From Asterionellopsis glacialis (taxonomy: Eukaryota; Bacillariophyta; Plagiogrammaphyceae; Rhaphoneidales; Asterionellopsidaceae), in the NCBI GenBank assembly GCA_014885115.2, contig WKLE02003659.1, forward strand, positions 1 through 58,728: a stretch of 58,728 nucleotides of DNA. Reading direction: 5' to 3'. The translations under genes were made by a program, and so were the position numbers. This document shows, one piece after another, positions 40,815 through 50,760 of the stretch. The notes under the pieces were generated by a model. The model searched no databases and was not told where the DNA came from. It worked only from the letters and a program-made list of their open reading frames with translations. Each line of letters begins with the position of its first letter. Positions within the stretch are counted from its first letter, which is position 1.

Positions 40815-41432
40815 AAATGAAATATCCCCATGCTTCTGGGTATGGCGGTACCTGTATGTATGACCCTCATTAATTCCATGCCCACGATTCGAAGCAGACT
40901 GCAGGATTCATTGTATATATTACGTTTCAAAATTGATATTAGTTCCAGTTTTTAACAGAATACTTCCTCTTTTAGGATACGCCACTAAATTGTTGAACAA
41001 GAACTTTAGCTTGCACGTTTGTGTCTCATATGAAATATGAATACCTAGTGTATATATTTACTTTTAATTCATATTTACTACACTTTTTTAAAAAAAAAAG
41101 CAGCTCTATTTCTTTTTGTATTTGTTTCATTTCTTGTAAAGAGCTCTTGGCTTTCATCTAATCGCTTTTGATATTTGTGTTACATTCTTGTTGTTATCAG
41201 ATGATATTCTCTAATATAGTACAATATGGCTTGATGTTTTGACAATATAGGTATCTTTACACTTCCCATACAATACCCAATATATGAAGCTATTCGACAT
41301 GGACATGTGAATTTTCTACCTTTTAAATTCCTTTCTTACGGTCTTTAAAAAGTTCCGTGGAAGTAACTTGTTGGTAGAAACGTGAATTCGTCATAGTAGA
41401 GAACTATCATATTGCATCTTGGTATCTTTGAA
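40815..41432. other. 3' flank of copy 2 and intergenic DNA
   Basis: The first 370 bases are the diverged copy of the flank after copy 1. The rest is AT-rich and separates it from a convergent gene. No gene is seen. Confidence 0.45.
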
Positions 41433-42110
41433 CTAAGCTTTCGTGAAATTATCAACATTCAACTGGACATGACAGTCTTGAGCTTCAATCTCTACCATTA
41501 CCAATAGATTGGGTGTTTCAAAACGATTGATACCTGTCAAATCACGTGGTAGGGTCTGACTTCTCCTCTTCTTGTTATCACGATCTGCATCACCAATCCA
41601 CTCGGAATATAAATGGAAATTATCCAAAAATGTATCCACATCCGTTGTATAAAAATGGATTCGCGTTATATTGGAATGATCCATACCAGTCTCTCCCAAT
41701 GTTTTGTCAATGTCAGATAACGATGCCAACATTTGTTGTCGAAATTCATTTCCGTTGTCATTGCTGTTGCTGTTCTGCTCGTCTGGTGATGATGAGGAGG
41801 ATCTAGTTAATGGTAATTCAATATGACTTGTCGCATACAGTGTTCGTCGAGGACCATGTTTTAAAAATTCTTGTTCAATTGTATAATGAGAATGCTGATG
41901 ATTTTTGCTTTTTTGTCCCTCGTGAAAACTGGCATTATCTTTATTACGAAGAGTAGTCACAAGACCATATCCTACAAAAGGCATAGCAATGACAGTCACT
42001 ACAGCCCAATTCCAACACGATGATGATAATTGTCCAAGAACATCATTGTTGTTGGTAACTAGTGACGATGGTTCTTCAATCATCATGGTGCTGCGCAAAC
42101 TAAAATCCAT
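41433..42110 (-). CDS. Rid-family (YjgF/YER057c/UK114-like) protein with N-terminal membrane segment
   Basis: A 225-aa protein counted from the Met at 42110 (MDFSLRSTMMIEE); a longer frame upstream starts only with a TTG. Residues about 33-55 are hydrophobic (WAVVTVIAMPFVGYGLVTTL), a probable membrane anchor. The region from about 90 to the end has Rid-family spacing: RTLYATSHIELPL, MLASLSDIDKTLGETGMDHS, ITRIHFYTTDVDTFLDNFHLY and LLVMVEIEAQDC. Rid proteins hydrolyse reactive enamine/imine intermediates made by PLP enzymes. The key arginine of active RidA (in a C-terminal RxxV motif) is not obvious here. The serine/asparagine-rich loops are insertions. The activity is uncertain. Confidence 0.68.
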   Translation of the reverse strand: MDFSLRSTMMIEEPSSLVTNNNDVLGQLSSSCWNWAVVTVIAMPFVGYGLVTTLRNKDNASFHEGQKSKNHQHSHYTIEQEFLKHGPRRTLYATSHIELPLTRSSSSSPDEQNSNSNDNGNEFRQQMLASLSDIDKTLGETGMDHSNITRIHFYTTDVDTFLDNFHLYSEWIGDADRDNKKRRSQTLPRDLTGINRFETPNLLVMVEIEAQDCHVQLNVDNFTKA

Positions 42111-43234
42111 CCATTCAATTTCACACAGCGCAGATAGCTTTTTCAGGCAGAACAAATCCCAAATTGTTTCGTATGTGTACGAAGTAGGTGAATCTCAGTC
42201 GACAACGTTATGTGGAGTACCGGATTGGACAGTCGACAAGGCTATTCTTCACGCGATGAGCAAGGAAATGCACCTACTAAATACGATTGCCTGTGTCACA
42301 AATCACAAACACTACAAACTATTGATTATTTTCTGTCAAACATGGTAGTAGTGTGGGATACATAGATTTTCTGATTTCGTCCCACAGAACTTTTTGTTGA
42401 AATATGTATGTTGACATACTCTTTTTTGTCCTGCTTACAGTATTTAATTGTCGTTATGTATCGAAATTTTAGTAAAGTAAAAAAATAATAATGATATGGG
42501 GAGTTGCCAGTGAAAAAGCTTATTGATGATGCAGCCTCCCCCCCCCGTATTATGTATATCATTTTCAATCGAGAGAGACGATCATCGAGCAATTAATGAA
42601 GAAAATTCAACATATCTACTACTGTAGAGCAGTAACGGATCTCTCGGACTAATCGTTTTCAATTCTTTTATTTTCTCCAGTCATCCAACGCATGAAGGTG
42701 CCGTACAGGTACTTGAACGTACTTGAAAGCGGCAAGACCAAAGAAAGAGTTTAAATAAATAGCGTGGATTTTATTGGACGAAAATGAGAGGGCGATTATT
42801 TATTTTCAAAAATAAAAGTCGATAATTGCACCCTTAAAAAATAGTTCATTGGTTTACTCGTACCCATAGCACTTTTATAAAAAAAAATTGTTAAAATGTT
42901 CTACGTACGAACCAACTTGTTCAAAGTAGAGGCTACCGTTATCCGTTACACGAAAAATAATGAAAATTCGTAAATCATAGGTAGTATGGAGATGCAGTCT
43001 GCCATCGCTCGTTGATGGGCTTGTGTGGGGCTTCCCAGGAGGTGGGACACTTGGTCGAACTGGTCGGAAATATTTTTTGTTTGAGCCTTTTTTTTCTGTC
43101 TCATCTGTCACACCTCTCTTTTTAGCTCTGGTCACACATACTCATACGTTGTTTATATTATTGTTCCTTCATGGAAAATTCGTCCCATGGTGAGTGAATG
43201 GTGAACTTACCATAAAGTAAATCATTCCAAGGCA
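42111..43234. promoter_or_regulatory. Divergent intergenic region, 1.1 kb
   Basis: It should contain the promoters of the Rid-like gene and the phosphoesterase gene. It has a run of eight C at 42540-42547. Open frames here (for example 42326-42592 and 42875-43135 on the minus strand) lack features and are not called. Confidence 0.4.
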
Positions 43235-45694
43235 ATGTTATTCAAGAGAAGAATATCATTGAGTAGCAGTGCAATATTAAGGTTTCGCCCAAAGAATGAT
43301 ACAATTATGATTTCAAGGGAGTTTGTTCGTCGGTGTGTTTGTTGTCGGTCGTCATCATGGGCAGCAACTTTGAATAATAACAATTATTATCAGCAAGCTT
43401 TCAAGAGCAATGGATTTTTAGTATCTACCAGGAATGCACCAACCATAAATAGGAGCCCAGCAGCACCAATAAGTCGATCCTTTTGTATATCTTCATTATC
43501 ATCAAACAGGAAAGATCAAGATACAAAATATAATCCAAAAAAGCGGATCATTACCTATTTGACAGATGTCGAAGGTGATGCCTCCTATTTAGATCGATAT
43601 GTTACTCAATCGAAAGTATTACAATTCCGTAAGGTCAAACCAAGATTTGGAAATAATGATGATGAAGATGACTATTTTCCATATGACAAGTGTATAGAAT
43701 TTACAACGGAGGATAGTATTCTGGTTTATGGTGGTGATGTATGGGATCGTGGTGGACATGATTTGTATGTTATACGTCAATTATTAGATTTACAAGGTAG
43801 AGCGGGATTGGATCGTGTATATTTTATCATGGGGAATCGTGATATTAATAAATTACGGATCTTACAAGAAATGGGATTACCCCGTCAAACACAATTACCA
43901 CTCCACAAAGGTGTTTGGTGGTTATCAGGTACGGGACGACAAGGTGATCCACTGTTATTTAATAATGTTAACAATGACAATCATCATCAGACAGATACAG
44001 ATAATGAAACAACAGCAGCAGGAGTATCATCGTTGCCGTCGTCGTCACTTCTTGTACCACAAACAGATGCAGTGAAACGATTAAAATGGATGTTGTCACA
44101 AACCATGGGAAGTCCAGATGCTTTTGAATTACGAAGAAAAGAATTACAGTGGGAACAAGAAACAAAAATGAAGGAACGGGATGGTTTGAATAATAAAGTA
44201 AATGTTGATATTTCTGATATGGAGATTGTAGAATCATATCGTAACTCATGTCATCCAATCAAGGGTGAAATGGGAAAATATTTATCAAATGCACACCTTA
44301 CCTTGCGATTCGGGTCTATTCTATTTGTACATGGTGCACTTCCATTTACACAACCAATCCTTCAACGCACATTGGAACAACAATATAAAGAAGAAAGCAA
44401 CAACAAGAGTCAAAAAGTTATTGAATCATTCTGGACTAATTTTGAATTTGCCATGCCATGGAAGAAAAGAATGGAAGAAGGAGATGAAAGAAATAACAAA
44501 CAAGAACAAGTGACGGATGTTGATCATTGGATTTCTACTCTCAATACCTTTGCACAAGATAATATAAAAAAATGGAAACAAAGTATTCAAGACTACGAAA
44601 TGAATCAAGATGGAAATGCAAAAAGTCAACCTTGGGCTACTCTTGGTGGATACGGCCATACCAATAACAATAGCAACAATTCGACACCTACCAAACAAAA
44701 AGAATCATTGTCATTATTGGCGAAGAGTCATCATACTAATTATGGTGATCTTATGCAATATGGGATGGGATGGACACCTGATCGTATTCGGAATCCAACT
44801 ATTGTATATTCAAGTTGGTTAACGGATGGGATGCCACGTAATTTTTTTCCTATACAACAAGAAGCACGCAATGATGAAGATTTTGATACAATATCGAAAA
44901 TGGACAACAAAGAAAAGAATCAAGAAGAAGATAAAGTCAAAAAGGCTGAATTGTTTGCAAAATTGACAGATGAATTTATGCAAACATTTGATATAAAATT
45001 AATAGTTTGTGGACATCAACCTAATGGTGATATGCCTATCCCGATACAAGTTGTAGGAGGAGGAGGAGGAGGTAGTCATGACCAGAACAAGATCACTACA
45101 ACATCTTCTTCGTCATCATCATTATCGCGTTGGATTTTAGGTTGTGATACAAGTTATTCAGGTGATACCATATGGTTACAAAGTAATTACGATCCTTCAT
45201 TTCCTGAACAAAGGACAAATGTAGGGAGAGGATATGGACCGAATGGTAGAGGTAATGTTGCTGTAAGTGAAACATTGATTGAACAAGATATGAATGATGG
45301 ATCTATCACCAATGTGTTTTGCCATGGTGTATTAAGTGATGGTACACTATATGAATCAACAAATCTTATCAAGGAGAGTCAAGATGACAATGACAATAAC
45401 AGTGATGAGTTGATTGTAGGGAAACTGGCAGATCCAGATATTCTAAAGGATTACTGTATTTGGGATCCAAATGATTCTTCATCATGTGGTTGCCCTCCTC
45501 CTCCTCCTCCTTCTTTGGGCGGTGATGAAAGTACATTATCGCAAGAGAAGAGTGAGAAACGACAAGAAGAACAAGACAAGTTTTGGGTCAAGGCCAAATT
45601 TAAAGATGGTTCTTACTTATTGATTAAAGGTAAAGGATTTCATGTTTGGAATGTTATGATTCAACATAAAGAAGGAAATAAAGGCAAAAGATAG
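43235..45694 (+). CDS. Calcineurin-like metallophosphoesterase, probably organellar
   Basis: An 819-aa intronless protein. The N-terminus (MLFKRRISLSSSAILRFRP) is basic and hydroxylated, which suggests a mitochondrial presequence. Metal-binding motifs appear in the usual order: LTDVEGD (D111), GGDVWDRGG (D168), GNRD (N201), then VHGALP and VCGHQPNGD as the histidine motifs. LTDVEGD is a variant of the usual DxHG. Long polar insertions, with polyQ, polySer and polyGly runs, separate the motifs, so the protein is about twice the family's core length. It is a hydrolase of a phosphoester; the substrate is unknown. Related proteins of this variant type are known from protists by recollection only. 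Confidence 0.75.
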   Translation: MLFKRRISLSSSAILRFRPKNDTIMISREFVRRCVCCRSSSWAATLNNNNYYQQAFKSNGFLVSTRNAPTINRSPAAPISRSFCISSLSSNRKDQDTKYNPKKRIITYLTDVEGDASYLDRYVTQSKVLQFRKVKPRFGNNDDEDDYFPYDKCIEFTTEDSILVYGGDVWDRGGHDLYVIRQLLDLQGRAGLDRVYFIMGNRDINKLRILQEMGLPRQTQLPLHKGVWWLSGTGRQGDPLLFNNVNNDNHHQTDTDNETTAAGVSSLPSSSLLVPQTDAVKRLKWMLSQTMGSPDAFELRRKELQWEQETKMKERDGLNNKVNVDISDMEIVESYRNSCHPIKGEMGKYLSNAHLTLRFGSILFVHGALPFTQPILQRTLEQQYKEESNNKSQKVIESFWTNFEFAMPWKKRMEEGDERNNKQEQVTDVDHWISTLNTFAQDNIKKWKQSIQDYEMNQDGNAKSQPWATLGGYGHTNNNSNNSTPTKQKESLSLLAKSHHTNYGDLMQYGMGWTPDRIRNPTIVYSSWLTDGMPRNFFPIQQEARNDEDFDTISKMDNKEKNQEEDKVKKAELFAKLTDEFMQTFDIKLIVCGHQPNGDMPIPIQVVGGGGGGSHDQNKITTTSSSSSSLSRWILGCDTSYSGDTIWLQSNYDPSFPEQRTNVGRGYGPNGRGNVAVSETLIEQDMNDGSITNVFCHGVLSDGTLYESTNLIKESQDDNDNNSDELIVGKLADPDILKDYCIWDPNDSSSCGCPPPPPPSLGGDESTLSQEKSEKRQEEQDKFWVKAKFKDGSYLLIKGKGFHVWNVMIQHKEGNKGKR

Positions 45695-46044
45695 CCAAAT
45701 GTAAATCATTTTTTTTAAAATTAAGTTATAATATTATTGTGAATGCTACATAGCTGTAATGTGTTGTGTTTTTGTTGTTTGATTTCTAATATAGTCAAGA
45801 CGTTTTTCCTCATTTATATAAACCTATATCTTATAGAATGGGGCTTTCCTTCTTTTGATGTTCTGTAAATATACTACTTTGATCAGAAGATCCTTCTCTT
45901 GACTCGACCCAAATCAAGTAGGTTGACTTTTGGGTGGGTTCTCTCAACTTTGTCATGGTCGTATACGTATTTTATGGTACCATCTATAACTTCCTTGCCC
46001 TTTTTTTGGTTCATTTAAATATATATATATATATTATAGTTAAT
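45695..46044. other. Intergenic region between convergent genes
   Basis: AT-rich, with a TA microsatellite at about 46019-46035. No gene is seen. Confidence 0.4.
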
Positions 46045-46890
46045 TTATTCCAAGGATGTATTACATAAGGGACAACTTGGAGTACGTGATCGTTTATTTT
46101 TATTAGCAAAGGTATAGGCCCATTGATCGACACATTCTAAATGAAATTCATGTTTACATTTGGGTAATATTCGTAGCGAATCACCTTGTTGGTAGTCTTC
46201 ACAGCATATACAGCATGTTTCACAATAATTACGTTTGGATTCAATGGCATCAATAAGTTGTTGACGTTCGACATAGAGTGTTTGTTGTTGTGCTTTGGGT
46301 ACACCACGATGTTCCAACATGGTTCGTAATTGAGATAAGGAACATGTTTTAGGATTGGTAAGAGACGAAGGTGGAACAAATTCTTCAATTGGCATGGTTT
46401 GAATCATGTTGGATATTTGTTCAAAACGACGTTGTTTGGATTGTTCTTCTTCTTCTGGTGACATTCGTTGTTGTTGTTGTTGACGTCCATGATGACCACC
46501 AGCTTGTGCTTTTAATACCATAAAGACAACACCCATTTGTAATAAACTCAAGAAGGAACCTATATCCATGGTGGACATGGCTACTGTCGTTAGGACAAAG
46601 ACACCAAGGCATGTCACGATGGATATGAGAAAACGATTTTGGATTCCAGTAAGGTTCGTGATTCGTTGAATGTATCGTGTCAAGTAGGGACGAATGATAC
46701 GATTCCATGTCCCATGATAGAAACCATACATGACTGTAAGAGTCATTCCCAACATCATAAAGATGGTCAAGGACCGTTGCACTTGTTTTGGATCTAATTG
46801 AGAGGTGATATAGGGTAATAATTGTATAAAAAATGCTAATAGACCTATATATTGCATGGGTCCACCATTCGATGTCCAAAGGAAAATCAT
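46045..46890 (-). CDS. RING-H2 membrane protein, probable E3 ubiquitin ligase
   Basis: A 281-aa protein counted from the Met at 46890; the extra upstream frame begins with TTG. Three or four hydrophobic segments fill residues 10-145. A glutamine-rich linker follows. A helical segment (SLSQLRTMLEHRGVP..QQLIDAIESK) resembles a SAP-like or UBA-like motif. The C-terminal RING finger has the order C-x2-C, C-x-H, H-x2-C and C-x2-C: CCICC, CKHEFHLEC and CPLC. RING-H2 domains recruit E2 enzymes for ubiquitin transfer. The position in a membrane suggests protein quality control; this is inference. Confidence 0.82.
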   Translation of the reverse strand: MIFLWTSNGGPMQYIGLLAFFIQLLPYITSQLDPKQVQRSLTIFMMLGMTLTVMYGFYHGTWNRIIRPYLTRYIQRITNLTGIQNRFLISIVTCLGVFVLTTVAMSTMDIGSFLSLLQMGVVFMVLKAQAGGHHGRQQQQQRMSPEEEEQSKQRRFEQISNMIQTMPIEEFVPPSSLTNPKTCSLSQLRTMLEHRGVPKAQQQTLYVERQQLIDAIESKRNYCETCCICCEDYQQGDSLRILPKCKHEFHLECVDQWAYTFANKNKRSRTPSCPLCNTSLE

Positions 46891-48148
46891 GATGATTTTT
46901 GTTTTTATTTTTGTTTTGTTCTTTTGTTCTTTTGTTCGTTCGTTCAATGGAAACTAAAGTGAACTGAATTGGCTTCTTGTGATTTGTTACGATATTGCAA
47001 AGAGACGCTAGAGAGTTGTAATACTGATAGTTCGAATGGAGATCTTTATCTCTTTCTAGAGAGAAGAAAGGAATGGAGAAATAAAAAGGCTTTGTGAAAA
47101 GTTGACATTAGACGAAAAAGCTGTAGGACACGCCTTAAGCAAAAAGACAAGAGGAAGTTTGCCCAAGTTTTTCAAGAACTTTGGTGTGTTGCTTCCGTTT
47201 GCGTCGTGCGTAGATAGACAACGAGAATCTCTTAGGAAGAGCAACGATCTCGCGGCAGGTCTGCAGGCCAGGCAAGATCGACAATGTGATAGCACTTCTG
47301 ATTATTCTAGGGTTACATGTTATTGTATCATCCAAGGGAGTAAAATATAAATAGTGGATACGGTAGGAATGATGACAGTTAGGGTTAAATCAGAATCTTC
47401 TGTCCATCTCTTCAGTCACTAACTTGCATTCAAAATATTCAGGAATGAATAATGATTTTTTTTAAATGAAAGAACAATGGATGACGGAATGATTTGATTC
47501 GCACAGAGTGATGTCACCTTTTTCTTATACGGAGTTGTACCAATCGCAACGGACCCATAAATATTGAATTTAAATTTGCAGTAGAAGGTTCGTTTGACTA
47601 TCGCTTATGCTGGACAATTTGGGCCACGACATCATTATCACAAAGGATCTCGAGATATCTAGTAGAGCCCACTACTAAACTCTCTAGACACTCATCCGAC
47701 AACCAACAAGCAAGGGTACCAAACACCGTGACATCTGCCGTAGAGTAATCTTGGGAAACACGAACCGGTGGATAAAGTGGCAACACAGAACACCTACTCC
47801 GTACGAGAAAGATATATTAATATATCAAACAAGTAAATACTAACACTGCAACAACTGACTTGACAGCGTTTCTGTTTCTGGTTGAGGTTGCATCCGGAAA
47901 CGGACATTGTGTGTGTGTCTTTCAAAACTAGATAGCGAAGAATTGATCCGTGGTAAACACGTGTTTCGTCAACACAAGCACCTCAGAAAAGCGAATCTTT
48001 CAACATTGTGGGACTCAGCACAAACTTGGAGGGCTGTAATTAAATTGGTAACTCTATCTTTCAGTGCGCGTGCAATCAATCAATAAGCAAAACGTTACCT
48101 TTCTCTTCTTCGGCACAACAAAAACCTAAAAACTAACTAATTTCAAAT
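46891..48148. promoter_or_regulatory. Divergent intergenic region, 1.26 kb
   Basis: It should hold the promoters of the RING and TMEM184 genes. Open frames at 47056-47295, 47102-47350 and 47598-47786 show no domains or signals and are not called. Confidence 0.4.
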
Positions 48149-50472
48149 ATGCCACCCTTTGATGATGTGGATGATCCTAGGACACCCTTAGTGTCCAGTG
48201 AAAATCGAAGGAGGAATACCTCTTCACCTGGTGATAGTGATGGGTCATCTCCACCCTCCCATCATTCCATGAACAGTAGTCGCATGGGAAGTACGCGGAG
48301 CAGTCGACGAAGCCTTCGAGGTCGATCGTCGTCGTCGTCGGCATCTCGTCGTTGCATGACTGCAAATCGTGCCTTGTCCATTGTAGGATTGGTATGTATC
48401 ATCATGTTGGGTATATACTTTCAATGGAAGGTTGAACAGTTATCCACGGAGTTGTTCAAGGAAGAAACACAAATTAATGATTTGCAGCATACGATTAATA
48501 ATCAAGCAGAAGTCATTCGTCGCTTTAATGAATCTGTAACGAATTCCGATGTCATCCAACGATTGCAACATTTAGAACAGGACCTGAGATCTACAGAACA
48601 AACCTTGATTACTAAGCTTACACAATCGGAACATGACATTAATATACAATTGAATAAAACCTTGGAACAACTATCGTTCAAGGTCCAACAGGCAGAAACC
48701 GCCATTGAAAATGAAGTCTCCAAAGTCAAGGAGGACGTGGAAGAATATGTCCGCTCGACGGAAGATCAATTTAGTATGGAAAATTCATTCATGGTGTACC
48801 AATTAGCAGGGACCTTTACCTTGCTCAGTGGATTGATTAGTATGTGGCACATGACTGCCCATTTACGACGATTCAATCAACCCGTCGTACAACGCAAAAT
48901 ATTGGCCATTTTGTGGATGTGTCCCATTTATTCCGTCACGTCATGGTTCTCACTCGTATTCCCTGCCGCAGAAAGTTATTTGGCCATTGTGAAAGATTTC
49001 TATGAAGCCTATATCATTTATCAATTCTTATCCTTTTGCATTGCTGTATTGGGTAAGGGTGATCGATCAGCTGTCGTAGATTTGTTGGCACATCATGCAG
49101 ACCATTTAACACCACCCTTTAGGATATGTGGATGTTTAGATCCAGATCCCTATGATACTGATCGTGCCTTGGCCGATGCTGTCCTATTGCAATGTCAATC
49201 ATTTGCAATGCAATTCGTCTTTTTACGACCCTTGCTCACGACGGTAATGTTTGTATTGGAAGAATTGGATTTTTATGGATACGGTGACTCCAAATCTGAT
49301 TATCGATCACCCCAATTTTACATTATATTGCTTCAAAATCTTTCCGTCTTTGTCGCCTTTACGGGCTTGCTCAAATTTTATCATGCCGTCGATCAAGAAT
49401 TGGCATGGTGCCGTCCCTTTGCTAAATTTTTATGCATCAAGGGAGTCGTTTTCATGACATTTTGGCAAGGATTGGCCTTGTCGATATTGGCTCAAACTAC
49501 TGATGTCGGTGGGTCTGATGCGGATAAGTGGGCCAAGTCAGCACAGAACTTTTTGATTTGTTTAGAAATGTTATTGTTTTCGATTGCTCATTTTTATTGT
49601 TTCCCCACGGATGAATGGGAAGAAGGATACAAGGCAGCACATTCGGAACAAAAATTTGGTGATTCCATTGCTCTAGGAGACTTTGTCAAGGATTTGAAAT
49701 TGATACTCAAGTAAGTGTATGGATGTTAGCGATTTGTTCTTCTTATTGGAATTTTGTTTTGCGTCTGTTTGTGTGTACTGTCTGTATTCTCTCCAACACC
49801 ATTACATTTCTACTAAATCTTTTTTTTAAAAATAGACCAAAACCGAAACGAAAAAAGAGAAAGAGTTCACCAGCAAGTGATGCAACTATTCCTGAAGGGG
49901 AAGACGAAGACGATTATGATGAATCACAAGCTGGTACAAGTATTGCGACAGGGGATGATTATGATTATGATGAGGAAGAAGGGTTTGATGAAGATGATGA
50001 AGCTCGTATTCAAGCGGCAGAACGTATTTTACAAAGTCTTGAAAACAAGGAAAAAAGAATGAAACAGGAAAAGGACGACGACGATGATATGGCAGCAGTA
50101 GAAAATGGTAATGAGGAGAATATCAATGTCGTTGAAGAAGCAGTACCAATTCAACAACAGCATCAGGAAGAGGAAGACCATGATATGCATGACGTGGATA
50201 TTGAAGAAACAGGTGGCATGACTACATCAGCCACTGCAACTGGGACTTATGGCAGTGTTGATGATGCTAATGAGGAAGGAGAAGGTGGTATTGGTAATGG
50301 AGATAATCATGAAGAAGCAACAGAAACAACAGGCCTTTTGAGTTCGACTTCTCCATCAACAGGTGCTACACAACCAAGCACAACCCACCATGAAGAAATT
50401 TTACATCCAAGTATCTTTACAACTGTTGCAGATCTAGCCCTTGAACCAGAACAAACACCCAAAAAAGAATAG
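48149..50472 (+). CDS. TMEM184/organic solute transporter alpha-like (DUF300) membrane protein
   Basis: Two exons: 48149-49710 and 49836-50472. The 125-nt intron has GTAAGT and AATAG borders and is in phase 2. The product is 732 aa. Residues 1-72 are Ser/Arg-rich. A membrane helix (about 75-95) is followed by a coiled coil (about 95-210), placed on the far side of the membrane. About seven more helices (from 212 to 495) form the TMEM184 core: HMTAHLRRFNQPVVQRKILAI, then MCPIYSVTSWFSLVFP, and FYEAYIIYQFLSF. The C-terminal 205 residues are a highly acidic tail coded by exon 2. The core family includes the bile-acid transporter subunit OST-alpha, but most members have unclear roles. The coiled coil and the acidic tail are additions to the core. 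Confidence 0.85.
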
Positions 50473-50760
50473 ATAGGATAAAGTTTACATGCATGCAGTT
50501 TACATGCATGCATGTTTGTATTTATGACAGATGGGTACAAATCCAAAGTTCATGCCAACTCAAACGGTATCTTTGTTAGAAGTAGAGTAGGTCTTTAAGG
50601 GTTGGATGAGGTAGTCCCAAGTATAACATCCACTACACATGAAGTTAATGGATCGCATATACTTTAAATGGATTCTAAATTATATTATATTTACAGTGGA
50701 GAAGTTGTTCTTAACTTGCGTCTATGTGTGTACGTGACGAAGGATCCTCTTGTCTAGTTA

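Larger units (their letters stand above)
38084..41190. repeat. Tandem duplication of about 1.56 kb
   Basis: Unit 1 is about 38084-39641 and unit 2 about 39642-41190. Similarity covers the upstream region, the coding region and the downstream region. Both units begin TTTGT(T/C)GGGA(T/C)GCGCG and both end near CAGCTCT..GTAAAGAGCT(T/C)TTGG. Coding parts are far more alike than the flanks. This points to a tandem duplication followed by drift. Confidence 0.88.

Noticed and set aside
47056..47350. Overlapping open frames on both strands between the RING and TMEM184 genes
   Set aside because: No features on either strand; probably leader or promoter DNA.
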